64,000 bases of DNA from Methylophaga sp. 42_25_T18 (GTDB lineage: Bacteria; Pseudomonadota; Gammaproteobacteria; Nitrosococcales; Methylophagaceae). The stretch covers positions 466,858 to 530,857 of the forward strand of contig MAAJ01000006.1 in the NCBI GenBank assembly GCA_002163085.1, given 5' to 3'. The position numbers and the translations under genes are program-made. Position 1 is the first letter of the stretch. The number at the start of each line of letters is the position of its first letter. Positions 1-10,912 of this stretch are shown one piece after another. The notes below the pieces were generated by a model, which worked only from the letters and a program-made list of their open reading frames with translations, was not told where the DNA came from and did not search any database.

Positions 1-1763
1 AATATTAAGTGTATACCTGATGCGCGGGCTTTTTGTGCCAGACGAGCAATTAGCTCCTCTACCTGTTTGCCGACCACCATCATCATGTCAGCCAACTCAT
101 CGATCACCACTACAATAAACGGCAAAGGCTCTAATATTGGTGCCGGTTCACCATCTACCAGATCGACAGTCGGATCTAATATAGGTTCACCACGGTCTAT
201 GGCTTCTTTCACCTTCTTGTTATATCCAGCAATATTTCGCACGCCCATGGCGGCCATCAGTGGATAACGACGTTCCATTTCTGCCACACACCAACGCAGA
301 GCATTGGCCGCTTCTTTCATATCAGTGACCACGGGGGTTAATAAATGAGGAATATCTTCGTAAACGGACAGTTCCAACATTTTTGGATCGATCATGATCA
401 GGCGGACTTCTTCAGGTGTCGCTTTATAAAGCAAGCTGAGGATCATCGCATTAATGCCCACTGACTTCCCTGAACCAGTGGTGCCGGCCACCAATAAATG
501 AGGCATTTTTTCTAAATTAACCACCACCGGCCGACCGGCAATATCTTTACCCAAGGCCATCATCAATGGAGACTTGCTATTCTCGTATTCGGCACAGCCC
601 AAAATCTCGCGTAAACGCACCATTTCACGGTGCTCATTGGGGATCTCCAAACCCACAACAGGCTTGCCGGGGATAACTTCGACGATACGCACGCTGCTCA
701 CAGACAAGGCACGCGCCAAGTCTTTCGCCAAACCACTAATACGGCTGACTTTTATTCCTGCCGCAGGCTGTAATTCAAATCGTGTCACAACTGGGCCCGG
801 CTGCACTTCAACCACCTGCACCTCAACACCAAAGTCTTTTAATTTCAGCTCAACTTGACGAGACAACGCTTGCAAGACTTCTTCACTGTAGCCGCCCACA
901 CTAGCTTGTGGCATATCAAGCAAAGCCAAAGTTGGCATGCCTGGCTCTTCAGCATTTTCAAACAGCGGTACTTGCCGCTCTTTTTCTTCACGTTGGCTCG
1001 GCTCGGTCACTTTCAATACCGGTTCAACTCGTATTTTTTTGCGGTCTTTTATTTTGTCATTTTGTTCACGAAACGTTTGCTCACGCTGTTGGCGTGCATG
1101 GCGAGCCAAAAGATTCACTTTAAACTCGCGTAACCAACGGGCAGCATAAGTCATCACCAACATTGCTGCGGCGCCCAACCGATCGACCACCATTAACCAT
1201 GACAGGCCGGTAAATAAGGTCACTCCGGTTAATAAAATAGCTAATAATAATAAGGCGGTGCCCGCAGCGCCAAAGACAGCTTCAAAGCCATGACCAACCA
1301 CTTCCCCTAAAACGCCACCCGCACCTAGAGGCAATAAGTCAGCGAAAGAAATAAGGCTCAATGTCGATAAACCACTAGCCGAGGCTAATGCCATCAACAG
1401 ACCTACCGCTTTTATTACCCAGAAATGTAACGCGCTTTCACTATCAGCGGTCTTACCCCAGCTAAATAATAACCAACCACTAAACGCCAGCATCAATGGT
1501 GATAAATAGGCTGGAAATCCAAAACCATATAACAGCGCATCAGCCAACCAAGCCCCCACTATTCCGCCTAAATTGACGATAAGATCATCGGTTCCGGTTG
1601 TTGACCAACCGGGATCTGCGGGTTGATATGACCATAATGACAATAATAAGTAGCCTGCCAAGGCCAAAGCCAAAATCAGTGCCGCTTCACGCAGACGAAA
1701 GCCAACCGCGCCCGACGTGTCTTGCCGCTTCTCTTTATCGATCACTCGTGTTGCCTGTGCCAA
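1..1763 (-). CDS. ftsK: DNA translocase FtsK, 3' part outside the window
   Basis: FtsK couples chromosome segregation to septation at the division site. Read on the minus strand, the first ~190 codons encode several hydrophobic membrane segments, then a charged linker, then the motor. The Walker A motif GTTGSGKS lies at about bases 461-490 and the Walker B stretch with IDELADMMM at about bases 77-113. The end of the motor and the gamma DNA-reading domain lie beyond base 1. No ATG fits the N-terminus. I chose TTG at 1763 because a GGAAT lies about 8 nt upstream; GTG at 1745 is the alternative. It is divergent from trxB across a 134-nt gap, the gene order common in gammaproteobacteria. The family call is firm and the start is uncertain. 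Confidence 0.93.
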   Translation of the reverse strand, partial: MAQATRVIDKEKRQDTSGAVGFRLREAALILALALAGYLLLSLWSYQPADPGWSTTGTDDLIVNLGGIVGAWLADALLYGFGFPAYLSPLMLAFSGWLLFSWGKTADSESALHFWVIKAVGLLMALASASGLSTLSLISFADLLPLGAGGVLGEVVGHGFEAVFGAAGTALLLLAILLTGVTLFTGLSWLMVVDRLGAAAMLVMTYAARWLREFKVNLLARHARQQREQTFREQNDKIKDRKKIRVEPVLKVTEPSQREEKERQVPLFENAEEPGMPTLALLDMPQASVGGYSEEVLQALSRQVELKLKDFGVEVQVVEVQPGPVVTRFELQPAAGIKVSRISGLAKDLARALSVSSVRIVEVIPGKPVVGLEIPNEHREMVRLREILGCAEYENSKSPLMMALGKDIAGRPVVVNLEKMPHLLVAGTTGSGKSVGINAMILSLLYKATPEEVRLIMIDPKMLELSVYEDIPHLLTPVVTDMKEAANALRWCVAEMERRYPLMAAMGVRNIAGYNKKVKEAIDRGEPILDPTVDLVDGEPAPILEPLPFIVVVIDELADMMMVVGKQVEELIARLAQKARASGIHLI

Positions 1764-1873
1764 TGTAATAATTCCAGTAACGCCAACGTATTAACGGCTG
1801 ATCTTAACACAGCTTTTAGACTGTAACGCTTTACCAAATTAACTGTGATAGGTACTCTAAAAACAAATACTAA

Positions 1874-2836
<963 letters not shown>

Positions 2837-2844
2837 CCACGAAC

Positions 2845-2872
2845 AAGGGCAGGTTTTTACCTGCCCTTTTTT
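2845..2872 (+). terminator. Intrinsic terminator of trxB
   Basis: A GC-rich stem, AAGGGCAGG paired with CCTGCCCTT around a TTTTTA loop, is followed directly by a T run. It sits between the trxB stop and the next gene's ribosome binding site. Confidence 0.9.
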
Positions 2873-2887
2873 ATGAGGAGTAAAGCC

Positions 2888-3331
2888 ATGTCTAACTACC
2901 AACATATTTTGATCGCGGCGGACTTTTCAACCCACAACACACTCGTGTGTGAGAAAGCGCGTGAAATAGCTGACCGTAATCAAGCTAAATTAAGCATTTG
3001 CCATATCGTCGAAGATTACCCCATCACTGACTTTGCCTACGAACCGATGATCAGTGTCGATATTGATATGCGTGATGCCTTATTAGGTTCAGGCAAGAAA
3101 CAAATCGCTGAATTAGCAAAAATCATTGATATTCCTGCAGAGAATCAATGGGTCGAGTTTGGCAACCCTAATCACGACATCGTCCGTCTTGCCGAAGAAA
3201 ACAAGGTTGACTTGATTGTGGCAGGCTCTCATGGTCGTCACGGTATTCAGCTTCTTCTAGGCTCAACCGCGAATGGTATTTTGCACCACGCAAAATGTGA
3301 TGTCTTAGCCGTGCGCCTACAAGATAATTAA
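2888..3331 (+). CDS. Universal stress protein, UspA family
   Basis: The 147-residue protein has the single-domain UspA fold. It starts with a beta strand followed by the adenine-loop region (HILIAADFS) and ends with the nucleotide-binding signature G-S-H-G-R-H-G-IQ-LLLGSTAN, which matches the family's G2xG9xG(S/T)N pattern. ATP-binding members of the UspA/UspFG class act as stress-tolerance or regulatory nucleotide-binding proteins; the specific role here is unknown. I chose ATG 2888 because AGGAG ends 7 nt upstream, whereas the earlier in-frame ATG at 2873 lies at the end of the trxB terminator. The following 284 nt contain no recognisable gene. Confidence 0.9.
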   Translation: MSNYQHILIAADFSTHNTLVCEKAREIADRNQAKLSICHIVEDYPITDFAYEPMISVDIDMRDALLGSGKKQIAELAKIIDIPAENQWVEFGNPNHDIVRLAEENKVDLIVAGSHGRHGIQLLLGSTANGILHHAKCDVLAVRLQDN

Positions 3332-3615
3332 GTCGTTATTGCTCATTTCCCTACTACTTTCCAAACTATAAATTTGGAGCCGGCATGATCGCTCGAACCG
3401 CACCAGATCTATTCGCACACAAACATTAAGTGTGCTCCATTCGAATTGTCTGCCAATAAAAGCGCTATTTATCAGTGACATCAAAGCCATAAACGATTAA
3501 TATAGCGCCACTCGCCAAATTGCATGACTCCAACGCACCGAATCATCAGATGGACGGTAGAGAATTATCAAGGAAATAGATAATAATTTCATTTGCGTTG
3601 CGAAAGAGAGTCACC

Positions 3616-4656
3616 GTGTCAAAAATAGCGTCCTTCCCCCCAAGATATGATCATATCGCTCAAAAAGCATCTGAAAATCTAAGACTCGCTTTACCACTCA
3701 TTAATAAACATAAAACACCGGTTAACCCAGTTAATTATGCAGTTTGGTATGAATATGTTTCGGGCGAAAATCAACAGTTAAACTCCGCCATTGATACACG
3801 CTTAAATAAAAATGAAGCCATCACCGACGAAATAACCCAGTACTTATACGAAAAATTCGTATTAATGGGAATGCCAGAGCGGATTGAAAAAACCAGCAGT
3901 GGCATGCATTTAATTGTTGATAATACGATGAAAAACATCAATAAAGCTGAAGCTAAAGCTGGGGCTTGTGCGACAGACTTAAACAACAGTCGTGATCAGC
4001 TTAATGGCTTAAATGACGTCGAAGACTTAAAAAGTGTAATCACTGATATTTTGTCGCAAACACAAATGCTTACCGACTCAAGTAATGATCTAAAACAAGA
4101 GCTGGCAAAATCAACCCAAGATATGATTGCTCTAAAAACAGAGTTAGAAGAAGTTAAAAAAGCAGCGTTAACTGATGGTTTGACTGGCCTGCTAAATCGC
4201 GGCGCGTTTAATCAAGAACTAGAAAAGCTTTGTGGTAGAGGTAACATTGAAGTATCCCTTATCCTCTTCGACTTGGATCACTTTAAAAACATCAACGATA
4301 CCTATGGTCACTTGCTTGGTGACAAAGTCATCCAGTTTTTTGCCGGAATATTAAAAAAACACGGTAAAAACATTCACCCCGTCGCCCGTTATGGTGGGGA
4401 AGAAATGGCGATGATTATGCTAAATACCAAACCTAGCGCTGTACTCGAAACTGCAGAGGCTATTCGACTAGCCTTCGCTAACAGCAAACTTAAGAAAAAA
4501 GGTAGCGAAGAAATAATCGGGCCCGTATCTGTCTCGATAGGTATCAGTAAGCTGGTTGCCGAAGATTCACCAAATTCAATTATCGATCGTGCCGATCAAG
4601 CGCTATATCTATCTAAGGCCAATGGCCGCAATCAGGTTAGTGTTTTAGATCATTAA
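3616..4656 (+). CDS. Diguanylate cyclase with N-terminal sensory helix domain
   Basis: This is a predicted soluble c-di-GMP synthase. Residues 1-~175 form an all-helical region containing NPVNYAVWYEYVSG, a motif found at the N-terminus of a widespread family of proteobacterial diguanylate cyclases. A coiled-coil stretch leads into a GGDEF domain from about residue 184 (LTDGLTGLLNR). The active site reads GGEEM at about 260-264, a conservative variant of GGEEF, so activity is likely but not certain. No membrane segment is visible. GTG 3616 was chosen because AAGAGAG lies just upstream; TTG 3598 lacks a ribosome binding site. The gene converges on the cytochrome gene with a 4-nt overlap. Confidence 0.85.
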   Translation: MSKIASFPPRYDHIAQKASENLRLALPLINKHKTPVNPVNYAVWYEYVSGENQQLNSAIDTRLNKNEAITDEITQYLYEKFVLMGMPERIEKTSSGMHLIVDNTMKNINKAEAKAGACATDLNNSRDQLNGLNDVEDLKSVITDILSQTQMLTDSSNDLKQELAKSTQDMIALKTELEEVKKAALTDGLTGLLNRGAFNQELEKLCGRGNIEVSLILFDLDHFKNINDTYGHLLGDKVIQFFAGILKKHGKNIHPVARYGGEEMAMIMLNTKPSAVLETAEAIRLAFANSKLKKKGSEEIIGPVSVSIGISKLVAEDSPNSIIDRADQALYLSKANGRNQVSVLDH

Positions 4657-4931
4657 AACTTATAAAACGTTTCTGACAAATACTTCACCACCATCGCTCG
4701 CTGCTCATTAGACCAGTTGGCATCTGCCGCTACCGCGCAGCCTTTTACTCGTTTTTGCAAGGCGGGGAACGTAGTGACTTTATGATTTGTTCTTGTATAT
4801 AAGCTATTTGCATCGCCCCCGCTTATCGAAGCGTGACACTGCAGACAACTTTCATCATGCAGTGCTTGTCCTTGTGCCAATACCAACGGCGATATCAGCA
4901 CAAATAAACAACTGAGTAATACTACTTTCAC
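4653..4931 (-). CDS. Small periplasmic monohaem cytochrome c
   Basis: The 92-residue protein has a signal peptide (hydrophobic residues 3-19, cleavage near LAQG) and one CLQCH haem c site in the mature N-terminus. A C-terminal helix typical of a small class I cytochrome follows (EQRAMVVKYLSETFYKF). It is probably a periplasmic electron carrier, partner unknown. It begins with GTG immediately after the stop codon of the upstream M48 peptidase gene, so the two are almost certainly cotranscribed and translationally coupled. The stop overlaps the end of the convergent GGDEF gene. The haem site makes the class firm; the physiological role is not deducible. Confidence 0.85.
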   Translation of the reverse strand: MKVVLLSCLFVLISPLVLAQGQALHDESCLQCHASISGGDANSLYTRTNHKVTTFPALQKRVKGCAVAADANWSNEQRAMVVKYLSETFYKF

Positions 4932-6176
4932 TTAAGCCTTATTGGCCTGCAAATGTGCAACCCGCAAGGTAGCAGGCGGATGAGAGTCATAAATGGCAGA
5001 AACCAATGGATCCGGCGTCAAGGTACTCGCATTTTCCTGATATAACGCCACTAATGCCTTAATCAAGTGTTCGCTGCTGGAAACTGAAGCCGCATAATCA
5101 TCCGCTTCATATTCATATTTACGAGATAAAGCCGTCATCATCGGATGTAAAAAGAAGCTAAATACCGGAATGACCATCATAAATAAAACTAACGCCATGG
5201 CATTACTTTCTGTCGTTACGCCAAGTCCAGTGTAAAACCAAGATTCCGCTGAAGCCCAGCCCAATGCTGCTAAACCAATTAAGCTAAGAACAGCCATCAC
5301 GCCCATATTTTTCATCACATGTTTACGACGGAAGTGACCTAATTCATGTGCCAGTACTGCTTCGATCTGATCTTCATCCAAAGTTTTGAGCAAGGTATCA
5401 AAAAAGACAATACGTTTATTGTTGCCTAGACCGGTGAAATAAGCATTGCCATGACCTGAGCGGCGCGAACCATCCATCACGTAGATACCTTGGCTTTTAA
5501 AACCACAGCGAGCCAGTAGGCCTTCAACACGTGCTTTTAATTGCTCATCTTCTAAGGGTGTGAATTTATTGAATAAAGGCGCAATAAAGGCGGGATATGC
5601 CCACATCATTAACAAGCCAAAGCCTATCCATGCAGCCCATAAATAAAGCCACCAATACTCACCAGTGCTATTCATCAACCACAGAGCAGCCCATATTAAT
5701 GGCGCGCCGAGTGCAATCATTAATAAAGTTTGTTTGGCTAAATCAGATAAAAATAATGTTGGCGTATTGTTATTAAAACCAAAACGCTCTTCCAGTACAA
5801 ATGTCTTATACCAAGATAACGGCAATTCTATTAATGAGCCAATAATAAAAAAGCTCAACATAAAGATAATGCCTGTTACCGCATCAGGTAACCCTAGACT
5901 CAACCATGCATCTGACAATACCGCGAGCCCACCACCTAAGGTCCAAGCAACCAATAAAATCATGCCAAATACACTCTCAATTCGGCCAAGCTTGCCTTTC
6001 GCCTGAGTGTAGTCTGCTGCCTTTTGATGGGCATCCAAACTTACCTCAGCTTTAAATGCTTCAGGAATTTTATCTCGATGGGCAAATACATGGCGACCTT
6101 GACGTAAGGACAACCACAACTCGATTCCCGTCATTAAAATTAACGCTATTAGAAAAACCCACGTAAACTCATTCAT
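4932..6176 (-). CDS. M48 family metallopeptidase, Ste24/CAAX-protease-like
   Basis: This is a polytopic inner-membrane zinc metalloprotease of 414 residues. The zinc motif HELGH appears as LAHELGHFRRKHV, with a downstream glutamate in YEYEADDYAASV as third ligand. Hydrophobic segments precede and follow the catalytic part, and the N-terminal extension up to about residue 200 resembles the Ste24p membrane domain. Bacterial homologues are assigned to M48A; prenyl substrates are not expected in bacteria, so a membrane-protein quality-control role is only inferred. It is divergent from orn across 109 nt and directly coupled to the cytochrome c gene. Confidence 0.9.
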   Translation of the reverse strand: MNEFTWVFLIALILMTGIELWLSLRQGRHVFAHRDKIPEAFKAEVSLDAHQKAADYTQAKGKLGRIESVFGMILLVAWTLGGGLAVLSDAWLSLGLPDAVTGIIFMLSFFIIGSLIELPLSWYKTFVLEERFGFNNNTPTLFLSDLAKQTLLMIALGAPLIWAALWLMNSTGEYWWLYLWAAWIGFGLLMMWAYPAFIAPLFNKFTPLEDEQLKARVEGLLARCGFKSQGIYVMDGSRRSGHGNAYFTGLGNNKRIVFFDTLLKTLDEDQIEAVLAHELGHFRRKHVMKNMGVMAVLSLIGLAALGWASAESWFYTGLGVTTESNAMALVLFMMVIPVFSFFLHPMMTALSRKYEYEADDYAASVSSSEHLIKALVALYQENASTLTPDPLVSAIYDSHPPATLRVAHLQANKA

Positions 6177-6285
6177 ATTAATTATCTTTTATATACCAAT
6201 TAAAACATTCAATGCCATGCAGATTAGCCTTTGATACAATCTCTGGCAAGTAAGTTCACCGAAATAACATAAAAAGACGGACATC

Positions 6286-6846
6286 ATGGCCAAAAGTAAA
6301 AAAAACCTAATTTGGATCGACCTGGAAATGACCGGTCTCGATACTAACAACGATGCTATTATCGAAATTGCAACCGTTGTCACCGATGGTGATCTAAATA
6401 TTCTCGCTGAAGGGCCGATTTTAGCGATTAAACAATCAGATGCAGCTCTGGAAGCCATGGATGCATGGAACACACGCCAACATGGGGGCTCGGGGCTAAC
6501 GGAACGTGTTCGCAACAGCACCCTGAATGAAGCTGAAGCTGAACGCCAAACATTAGACTTTCTCGAAAAATATGTTCCTGCTGGTGTATCACCTATGTGC
6601 GGTAACAGCATCTGTCAGGACCGTCGTTTTATGGCACGGTGCATGCCTGAACTTGAAGCCTATTTCCACTACCGAAATTTGGATGTCAGCTCGCTAAAAG
6701 AACTTGCGCGTCGCTGGGCTCCTAAGGTTGAAAAATCCTTTAAGAAAAAGTCCTCTCACCTAGCTATGGATGATATTAAAGACTCGATTCGCGAATTAGA
6801 ACATTACCGAGAGCACTTTATCAAATTGCCTGAAAAACCAGCATAA
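6286..6846 (+). CDS. orn: Oligoribonuclease Orn
   Basis: Orn is a 3'-5' exoribonuclease that degrades 2-5-nt RNAs, including pGpG from c-di-GMP turnover, in the cytoplasm. The 186-residue length fits. DEDDh motifs are visible: [10 protein letters not shown] with D12 and E14 at the N-terminus, NSICQDRRF in the middle, and [11 protein letters not shown] near the end. The ATG follows AAAAAGACGGACATC, with a GACGG element as a modest ribosome binding site. It is the housekeeping neighbour of two diguanylate cyclase genes, a plausible functional link through pGpG clearance, though orn is conserved regardless. Confidence 0.96.
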   Translation: MAKSKKNLIWIDLEMTGLDTNNDAIIEIATVVTDGDLNILAEGPILAIKQSDAALEAMDAWNTRQHGGSGLTERVRNSTLNEAEAERQTLDFLEKYVPAGVSPMCGNSICQDRRFMARCMPELEAYFHYRNLDVSSLKELARRWAPKVEKSFKKKSSHLAMDDIKDSIRELEHYREHFIKLPEKPA

Positions 6847-6985
6847 CGATCGAAGCTGCACCTACAAGATGACTTAACATTGACCGTGAAGACATAAATA
6901 ACAGTAGGACAGCTTCATTGCCCCTTTTCTAGTTGTTATGTTAACTTAGCGGTGCGAGTTCCTGTTTTTATATAAAGGTGGGTTA

Positions 6986-8854
6986 ATGATGCGACGCCAA
7001 CTAATTTCACCATTATGGCTCGCAGTTAATTATTTCTTTTTAATTTTATGGTTTCCGTTTGCAGCCGCAGATGAACTCATTCTTAACCAAGATGTTGACC
7101 AAGCCATATCACTTACACCCTATTACCAAGTCCATGTTGATCCACTGCATGACTTAACCATCCACACGCTCCTATCATCTCAAAGCTCGACCAATTTCCA
7201 GCCTATCATTGATAGCAAGGTTAACCTTGGTTTTAAAGCAGAAACATACTGGTTTAAAGTGAAAATTATCAATGCAAGCAGTGAAGACATACAGCCGCTA
7301 CTTGAATTCGACTACCTCCTGCTTGATGATCTAAGCCTATATATCGTTAACAATGCCAGTAACGAAATCATCGCCAGATATGACGCTGGAGATATGCTGC
7401 CCTTTGCTGAGCGGCACTACTATGATCCTAATTTTATTTTTCCTGTCACATTAGCGGCAAATTCAATTACTGACGTGTATCTACGTATTCGTACTGAAGG
7501 CAGTATGTTTGCTGGCAGCTCATTACAACATCAGGAGGGTCACCTACAACAAAGTCGAATGAAAAGCTTCTACATCAACCTATACTTGGGTATTTTAATC
7601 GCTTTAATTGCTTATAACTTCCTGCTTTTTATTTCCATAAAACAAAGCCACTACTTTTACCTTATCTTGGTTGGCGGCTCTATATTACTCGCGACGGGCT
7701 CACTTAATGCCGTCTGGTTTGAATTGATATGGCCAAATTCACCTCGGTGGCATAATTTATCGATAACGTTCGGCTTTGCTATGACCGGCATGTTTGCTGC
7801 GGCATTCTCACGCAACTTTTTACATACTGCAGCTGAAGCTAAAAGCGTCGACTTTATATTTAGGGCATTAATTTTTGTTTTTGCCCTATTAGCATTAGCT
7901 AGCTTAGCTTTACCGCTGTTCTATATTGCACCTCTTGTCTCAATATTTGCCATTATTCTGGCCACAATTTCCATTTTGGCTGCCATTGCTTTGAGCCTAA
8001 AGGGTAAGCGCTATGCCCAGGTTTATTTATTTGCTTGGCTCAGCCTGATGCTGGGCGTTGCTCTGTTTTCAGCTAAAAACTTAGGTTGGTTACCGAGTAA
8101 TATTTACACACGCTATAGCTTTGAGATTGGCAGTGCTTTAAGCATGTTGCTATTTTCACTTTCCCTCGCCGAACGGTTCAAGTTTTTTCAACAAGAAAAT
8201 GACAATTCGCGCCAAGAGGCATTTCAAAGTCATAGCAAATTAATTCATGCATTACGAAATAGCGAGCAAGAACTTAATCATCGCGTCAAAGATCGGACTG
8301 AAGCCTTAGAAAAAGCCAATGCTACACTCCAAAATCAAGAAGCAAAATTACAACGTTTAGCTCACTTTGACCCCCTAACCGGTTTAGCAAACCGCTTCTT
8401 AGTCACTCAAGAGTTAACCTTATTACTTGCTCACTGCAAACGCGAAGAATCAAAACTAGCGGTGTTGTTTTTAGACTTGGATGGTTTCAAGCAGATTAAT
8501 GACCAATATGGCCATAAAGCAGGAGATGAATTACTGGTAGCAACTGCGGATAAACTTCGTTACATTCTCCGTGATAGTGATGTAATTGGTCGGTTTGGTG
8601 GTGATGAATTTATTGTCATCATCGATACCAGCGATGGTAATATTAATCCTGAAGAAGTCGCCGATAAAATCAAAGCCACGATAAATCACCCCGTTGCTAT
8701 CAATGGCATCTCCGCAGAAATTGGGGTAAGTATTGGCATTGCCATCTATCCTGATACAGCTTTAGATGTTGATTCACTTCTTAGTATTTCTGACCGAGAA
8801 ATGTACAAAAATAAACAGCAGAAAATTGATCCCGTTGTTACTACCCCCCGTTGA
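6986..8854 (+). CDS. 7TMR-DISM membrane receptor with GGDEF domain
   Basis: This 622-residue membrane-bound diguanylate cyclase has a signal or anchor segment at residues 10-28 and a periplasmic DISM extracellular domain (about 30-190) with the characteristic YWFKVKIIN strand region. Seven hydrophobic helices follow at about 200-410, then a short coiled coil and a GGDEF domain. The active site is RFGGDEF (GGDEF at 538-542), which is canonical. The domain order matches the 7TM receptor with diverse intracellular signalling modules; DISM domains are thought to bind carbohydrates or similar ligands. AAGGTGG precedes the tandem ATG codons. No EAL domain is present. Confidence 0.92.
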   Translation: MMRRQLISPLWLAVNYFFLILWFPFAAADELILNQDVDQAISLTPYYQVHVDPLHDLTIHTLLSSQSSTNFQPIIDSKVNLGFKAETYWFKVKIINASSEDIQPLLEFDYLLLDDLSLYIVNNASNEIIARYDAGDMLPFAERHYYDPNFIFPVTLAANSITDVYLRIRTEGSMFAGSSLQHQEGHLQQSRMKSFYINLYLGILIALIAYNFLLFISIKQSHYFYLILVGGSILLATGSLNAVWFELIWPNSPRWHNLSITFGFAMTGMFAAAFSRNFLHTAAEAKSVDFIFRALIFVFALLALASLALPLFYIAPLVSIFAIILATISILAAIALSLKGKRYAQVYLFAWLSLMLGVALFSAKNLGWLPSNIYTRYSFEIGSALSMLLFSLSLAERFKFFQQENDNSRQEAFQSHSKLIHALRNSEQELNHRVKDRTEALEKANATLQNQEAKLQRLAHFDPLTGLANRFLVTQELTLLLAHCKREESKLAVLFLDLDGFKQINDQYGHKAGDELLVATADKLRYILRDSDVIGRFGGDEFIVIIDTSDGNINPEEVADKIKATINHPVAINGISAEIGVSIGIAIYPDTALDVDSLLSISDREMYKNKQQKIDPVVTTPR

Positions 8855-8893
8855 TTCTGTATTTAACTTTATATATTACTACCCCTTCGACTA

Positions 8894-10831
8894 TTAAGCT
8901 TTTACCTGTTTAATCAAAGTATTTAAGGTATCACTGACTTGTGCCAAGCTGTCACCAGTACGGGCAATCTCAATAATATGCCTGCTCACCAACTCGGAAT
9001 GAGATTTGATTTCATCGACGTTATCAACAATTTCATCAACTGTCGCCGTTTGCTGTTGGGTCAGATTTGCAATGGCCCCATTCATTTCAGTAATATTTTC
9101 TACTGCTATCACTACCGGCTGAATCGCAACTTCAGCATCATATGCCTGCGTTGCACAATCGTTTGCATAGGCACTGTGTAATTTCACAATCGCTGTGGCT
9201 TCGGTACTGGTTACGACCAATTCATTAATGATCGTGCGAATTTCTCCTGTAGATTCAGTAGTACGGGACGCAAGCTGTCTCACTTCGTCAGCCACCACGG
9301 CAAACCCTCGACCATGCGCACCCGCTCTCGCGGCTTCAATCGCGGCATTTAAGGCTAATAGATTAGTCTGTTCTGCTACATTTTGAATAACCTCAAGTAC
9401 AGCACCAATATTTTTTCCATTGGCCTCAAGACGCGTCATCACGTCTCCCATTGATAACAAATCCGTAGCTAGTTTTTGAGTGGCTTGGGCTGCTTGAGTT
9501 AAACGGTTTTTTGCTTCCAAGGTTGCTTCTTTCGCTGCATTTGCCGAGATAGAGGCCGTTGCTGCATTACTGGCAACACCTTTAAATGATGAAGATAATT
9601 GAGCCACCGAGTTTACGACTTGAACGGTGGCTTGTTGTTGTTGATGTGTGAGCTTGACGGCAATATTCGACACTGACTGCATTTCATTCGTCGCCGTAAT
9701 GACTTGTTGGGATTCAGTGCTCAGTTTATCAATCAAACTGGCAAGGTAAGTCTGTAATTGTGTGCCTGATTTTTCAACCGACTCAATTTCGTCATAAGAC
9801 AGATTAGCTTCAATCTTCTGGTTGTAATTGCCTTGTACCATTTTTCTCAAAAAGGTTTCTAATTGACTTAAGAATACAATCATCTTGTTTTGCAATAAAA
9901 ACAAGAGGCCGATCACAACGACAATAATGCCTACCGAAAAAATTAATAACCATTTCACCCGAGCGGTAATATCAGACTTGATGATGTCAATATGGGCTAA
10001 AAAACCATTTAACACCTGATCTAACTCCTCAATTGAGTCATTCAAGGCAAGTCGCCCTTCATGTAAGCGCTGTGAAAACCCCAAGGTATTAGTGAGTTCT
10101 TTATTATAACGATTAGTCAGCGATAAAAGAGAATCGATACTATTTTGACCCATTTCCTCAGGATCCTCAGCACTAAGTGCATCCTCATCAACGTCAGTAT
10201 AGATACCAAACCTAGGTAAAACCGACAAGTGATTTGCTAACGACATGAATCGTATATTTTCAGCTAACAAGGCATTTTTTATCTTCTCGACTCGGGACGT
10301 CATATACTGCTGTCGTAAATGAGAGGTCTTCACTAGAGAATCACTTAAGCGAGTCAATAATGCTAATAGCTCGATCTGAATGGCCTGCATACCCAGTGGT
10401 GCTTGCTTGGCATAAATGACCAAAAAAGCTAAATCTCCTGCTCTTTCTCGCTCATTATTGATCATTAAAGCCTGAGGGTTACCCGCTAACTTTCCTGCGG
10501 CTCTGACCAGTTGTACATTTTCCTGAACCTGATTTACTGTACGTTTAATCGATGCATTGTCTTCTGCATTTAACCAATATATATCGCTATCTATTAATTG
10601 CTGTAGGGTTGTTTCTGCTTGCTGCAATAAGTCGGCATTGCCTGAGGCTAAATATCGTTCCAGTAATATACGTGCATCAATATCAAATAAGGCTTTGCGT
10701 TGCTGAAAATCATGGGAAATTTGGTACGGTTTTTCTAACTCTTTCCAGCCCCAGGTGCCAATGGCAACTGACATTAGAATAAAAAAGATAACGGCAGTAA
10801 TAAGTAATTTGGAAACAGTATAAAGTTTCAC
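8894..10831 (-). CDS. Methyl-accepting chemotaxis protein
   Basis: This is a transmembrane chemoreceptor of 645 residues. One membrane helix lies at about 8-28 and a second at about 293-312, enclosing a ~265-residue helical periplasmic sensor. A HAMP-like region follows, then the cytoplasmic signalling hairpin with its highly conserved tip ([20 protein letters not shown] and the [12 protein letters not shown] segment). The ligand cannot be predicted from sequence. The gene starts with GTG and has no obvious strong ribosome binding site. It lies tail-to-tail with the DISM-GGDEF gene, separated by 39 nt. No che genes are in the window. Confidence 0.93.
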   Translation of the reverse strand: MKLYTVSKLLITAVIFFILMSVAIGTWGWKELEKPYQISHDFQQRKALFDIDARILLERYLASGNADLLQQAETTLQQLIDSDIYWLNAEDNASIKRTVNQVQENVQLVRAAGKLAGNPQALMINNERERAGDLAFLVIYAKQAPLGMQAIQIELLALLTRLSDSLVKTSHLRQQYMTSRVEKIKNALLAENIRFMSLANHLSVLPRFGIYTDVDEDALSAEDPEEMGQNSIDSLLSLTNRYNKELTNTLGFSQRLHEGRLALNDSIEELDQVLNGFLAHIDIIKSDITARVKWLLIFSVGIIVVVIGLLFLLQNKMIVFLSQLETFLRKMVQGNYNQKIEANLSYDEIESVEKSGTQLQTYLASLIDKLSTESQQVITATNEMQSVSNIAVKLTHQQQQATVQVVNSVAQLSSSFKGVASNAATASISANAAKEATLEAKNRLTQAAQATQKLATDLLSMGDVMTRLEANGKNIGAVLEVIQNVAEQTNLLALNAAIEAARAGAHGRGFAVVADEVRQLASRTTESTGEIRTIINELVVTSTEATAIVKLHSAYANDCATQAYDAEVAIQPVVIAVENITEMNGAIANLTQQQTATVDEIVDNVDEIKSHSELVSRHIIEIARTGDSLAQVSDTLNTLIKQVKA

Positions 10832-10912
10832 TATAAGGATTCTCTCAATGGCGGCTGCGACTCGTGGGCAGCTAAGAGAGAGTACCGACTATTTATTACA
10901 CCATTATGACAA

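Noticed and set aside
855..1149. Several short plus-strand frames opposite ftsK
   Set aside because: They are overlapping frames in antisense to the ftsK linker, without conserved features.
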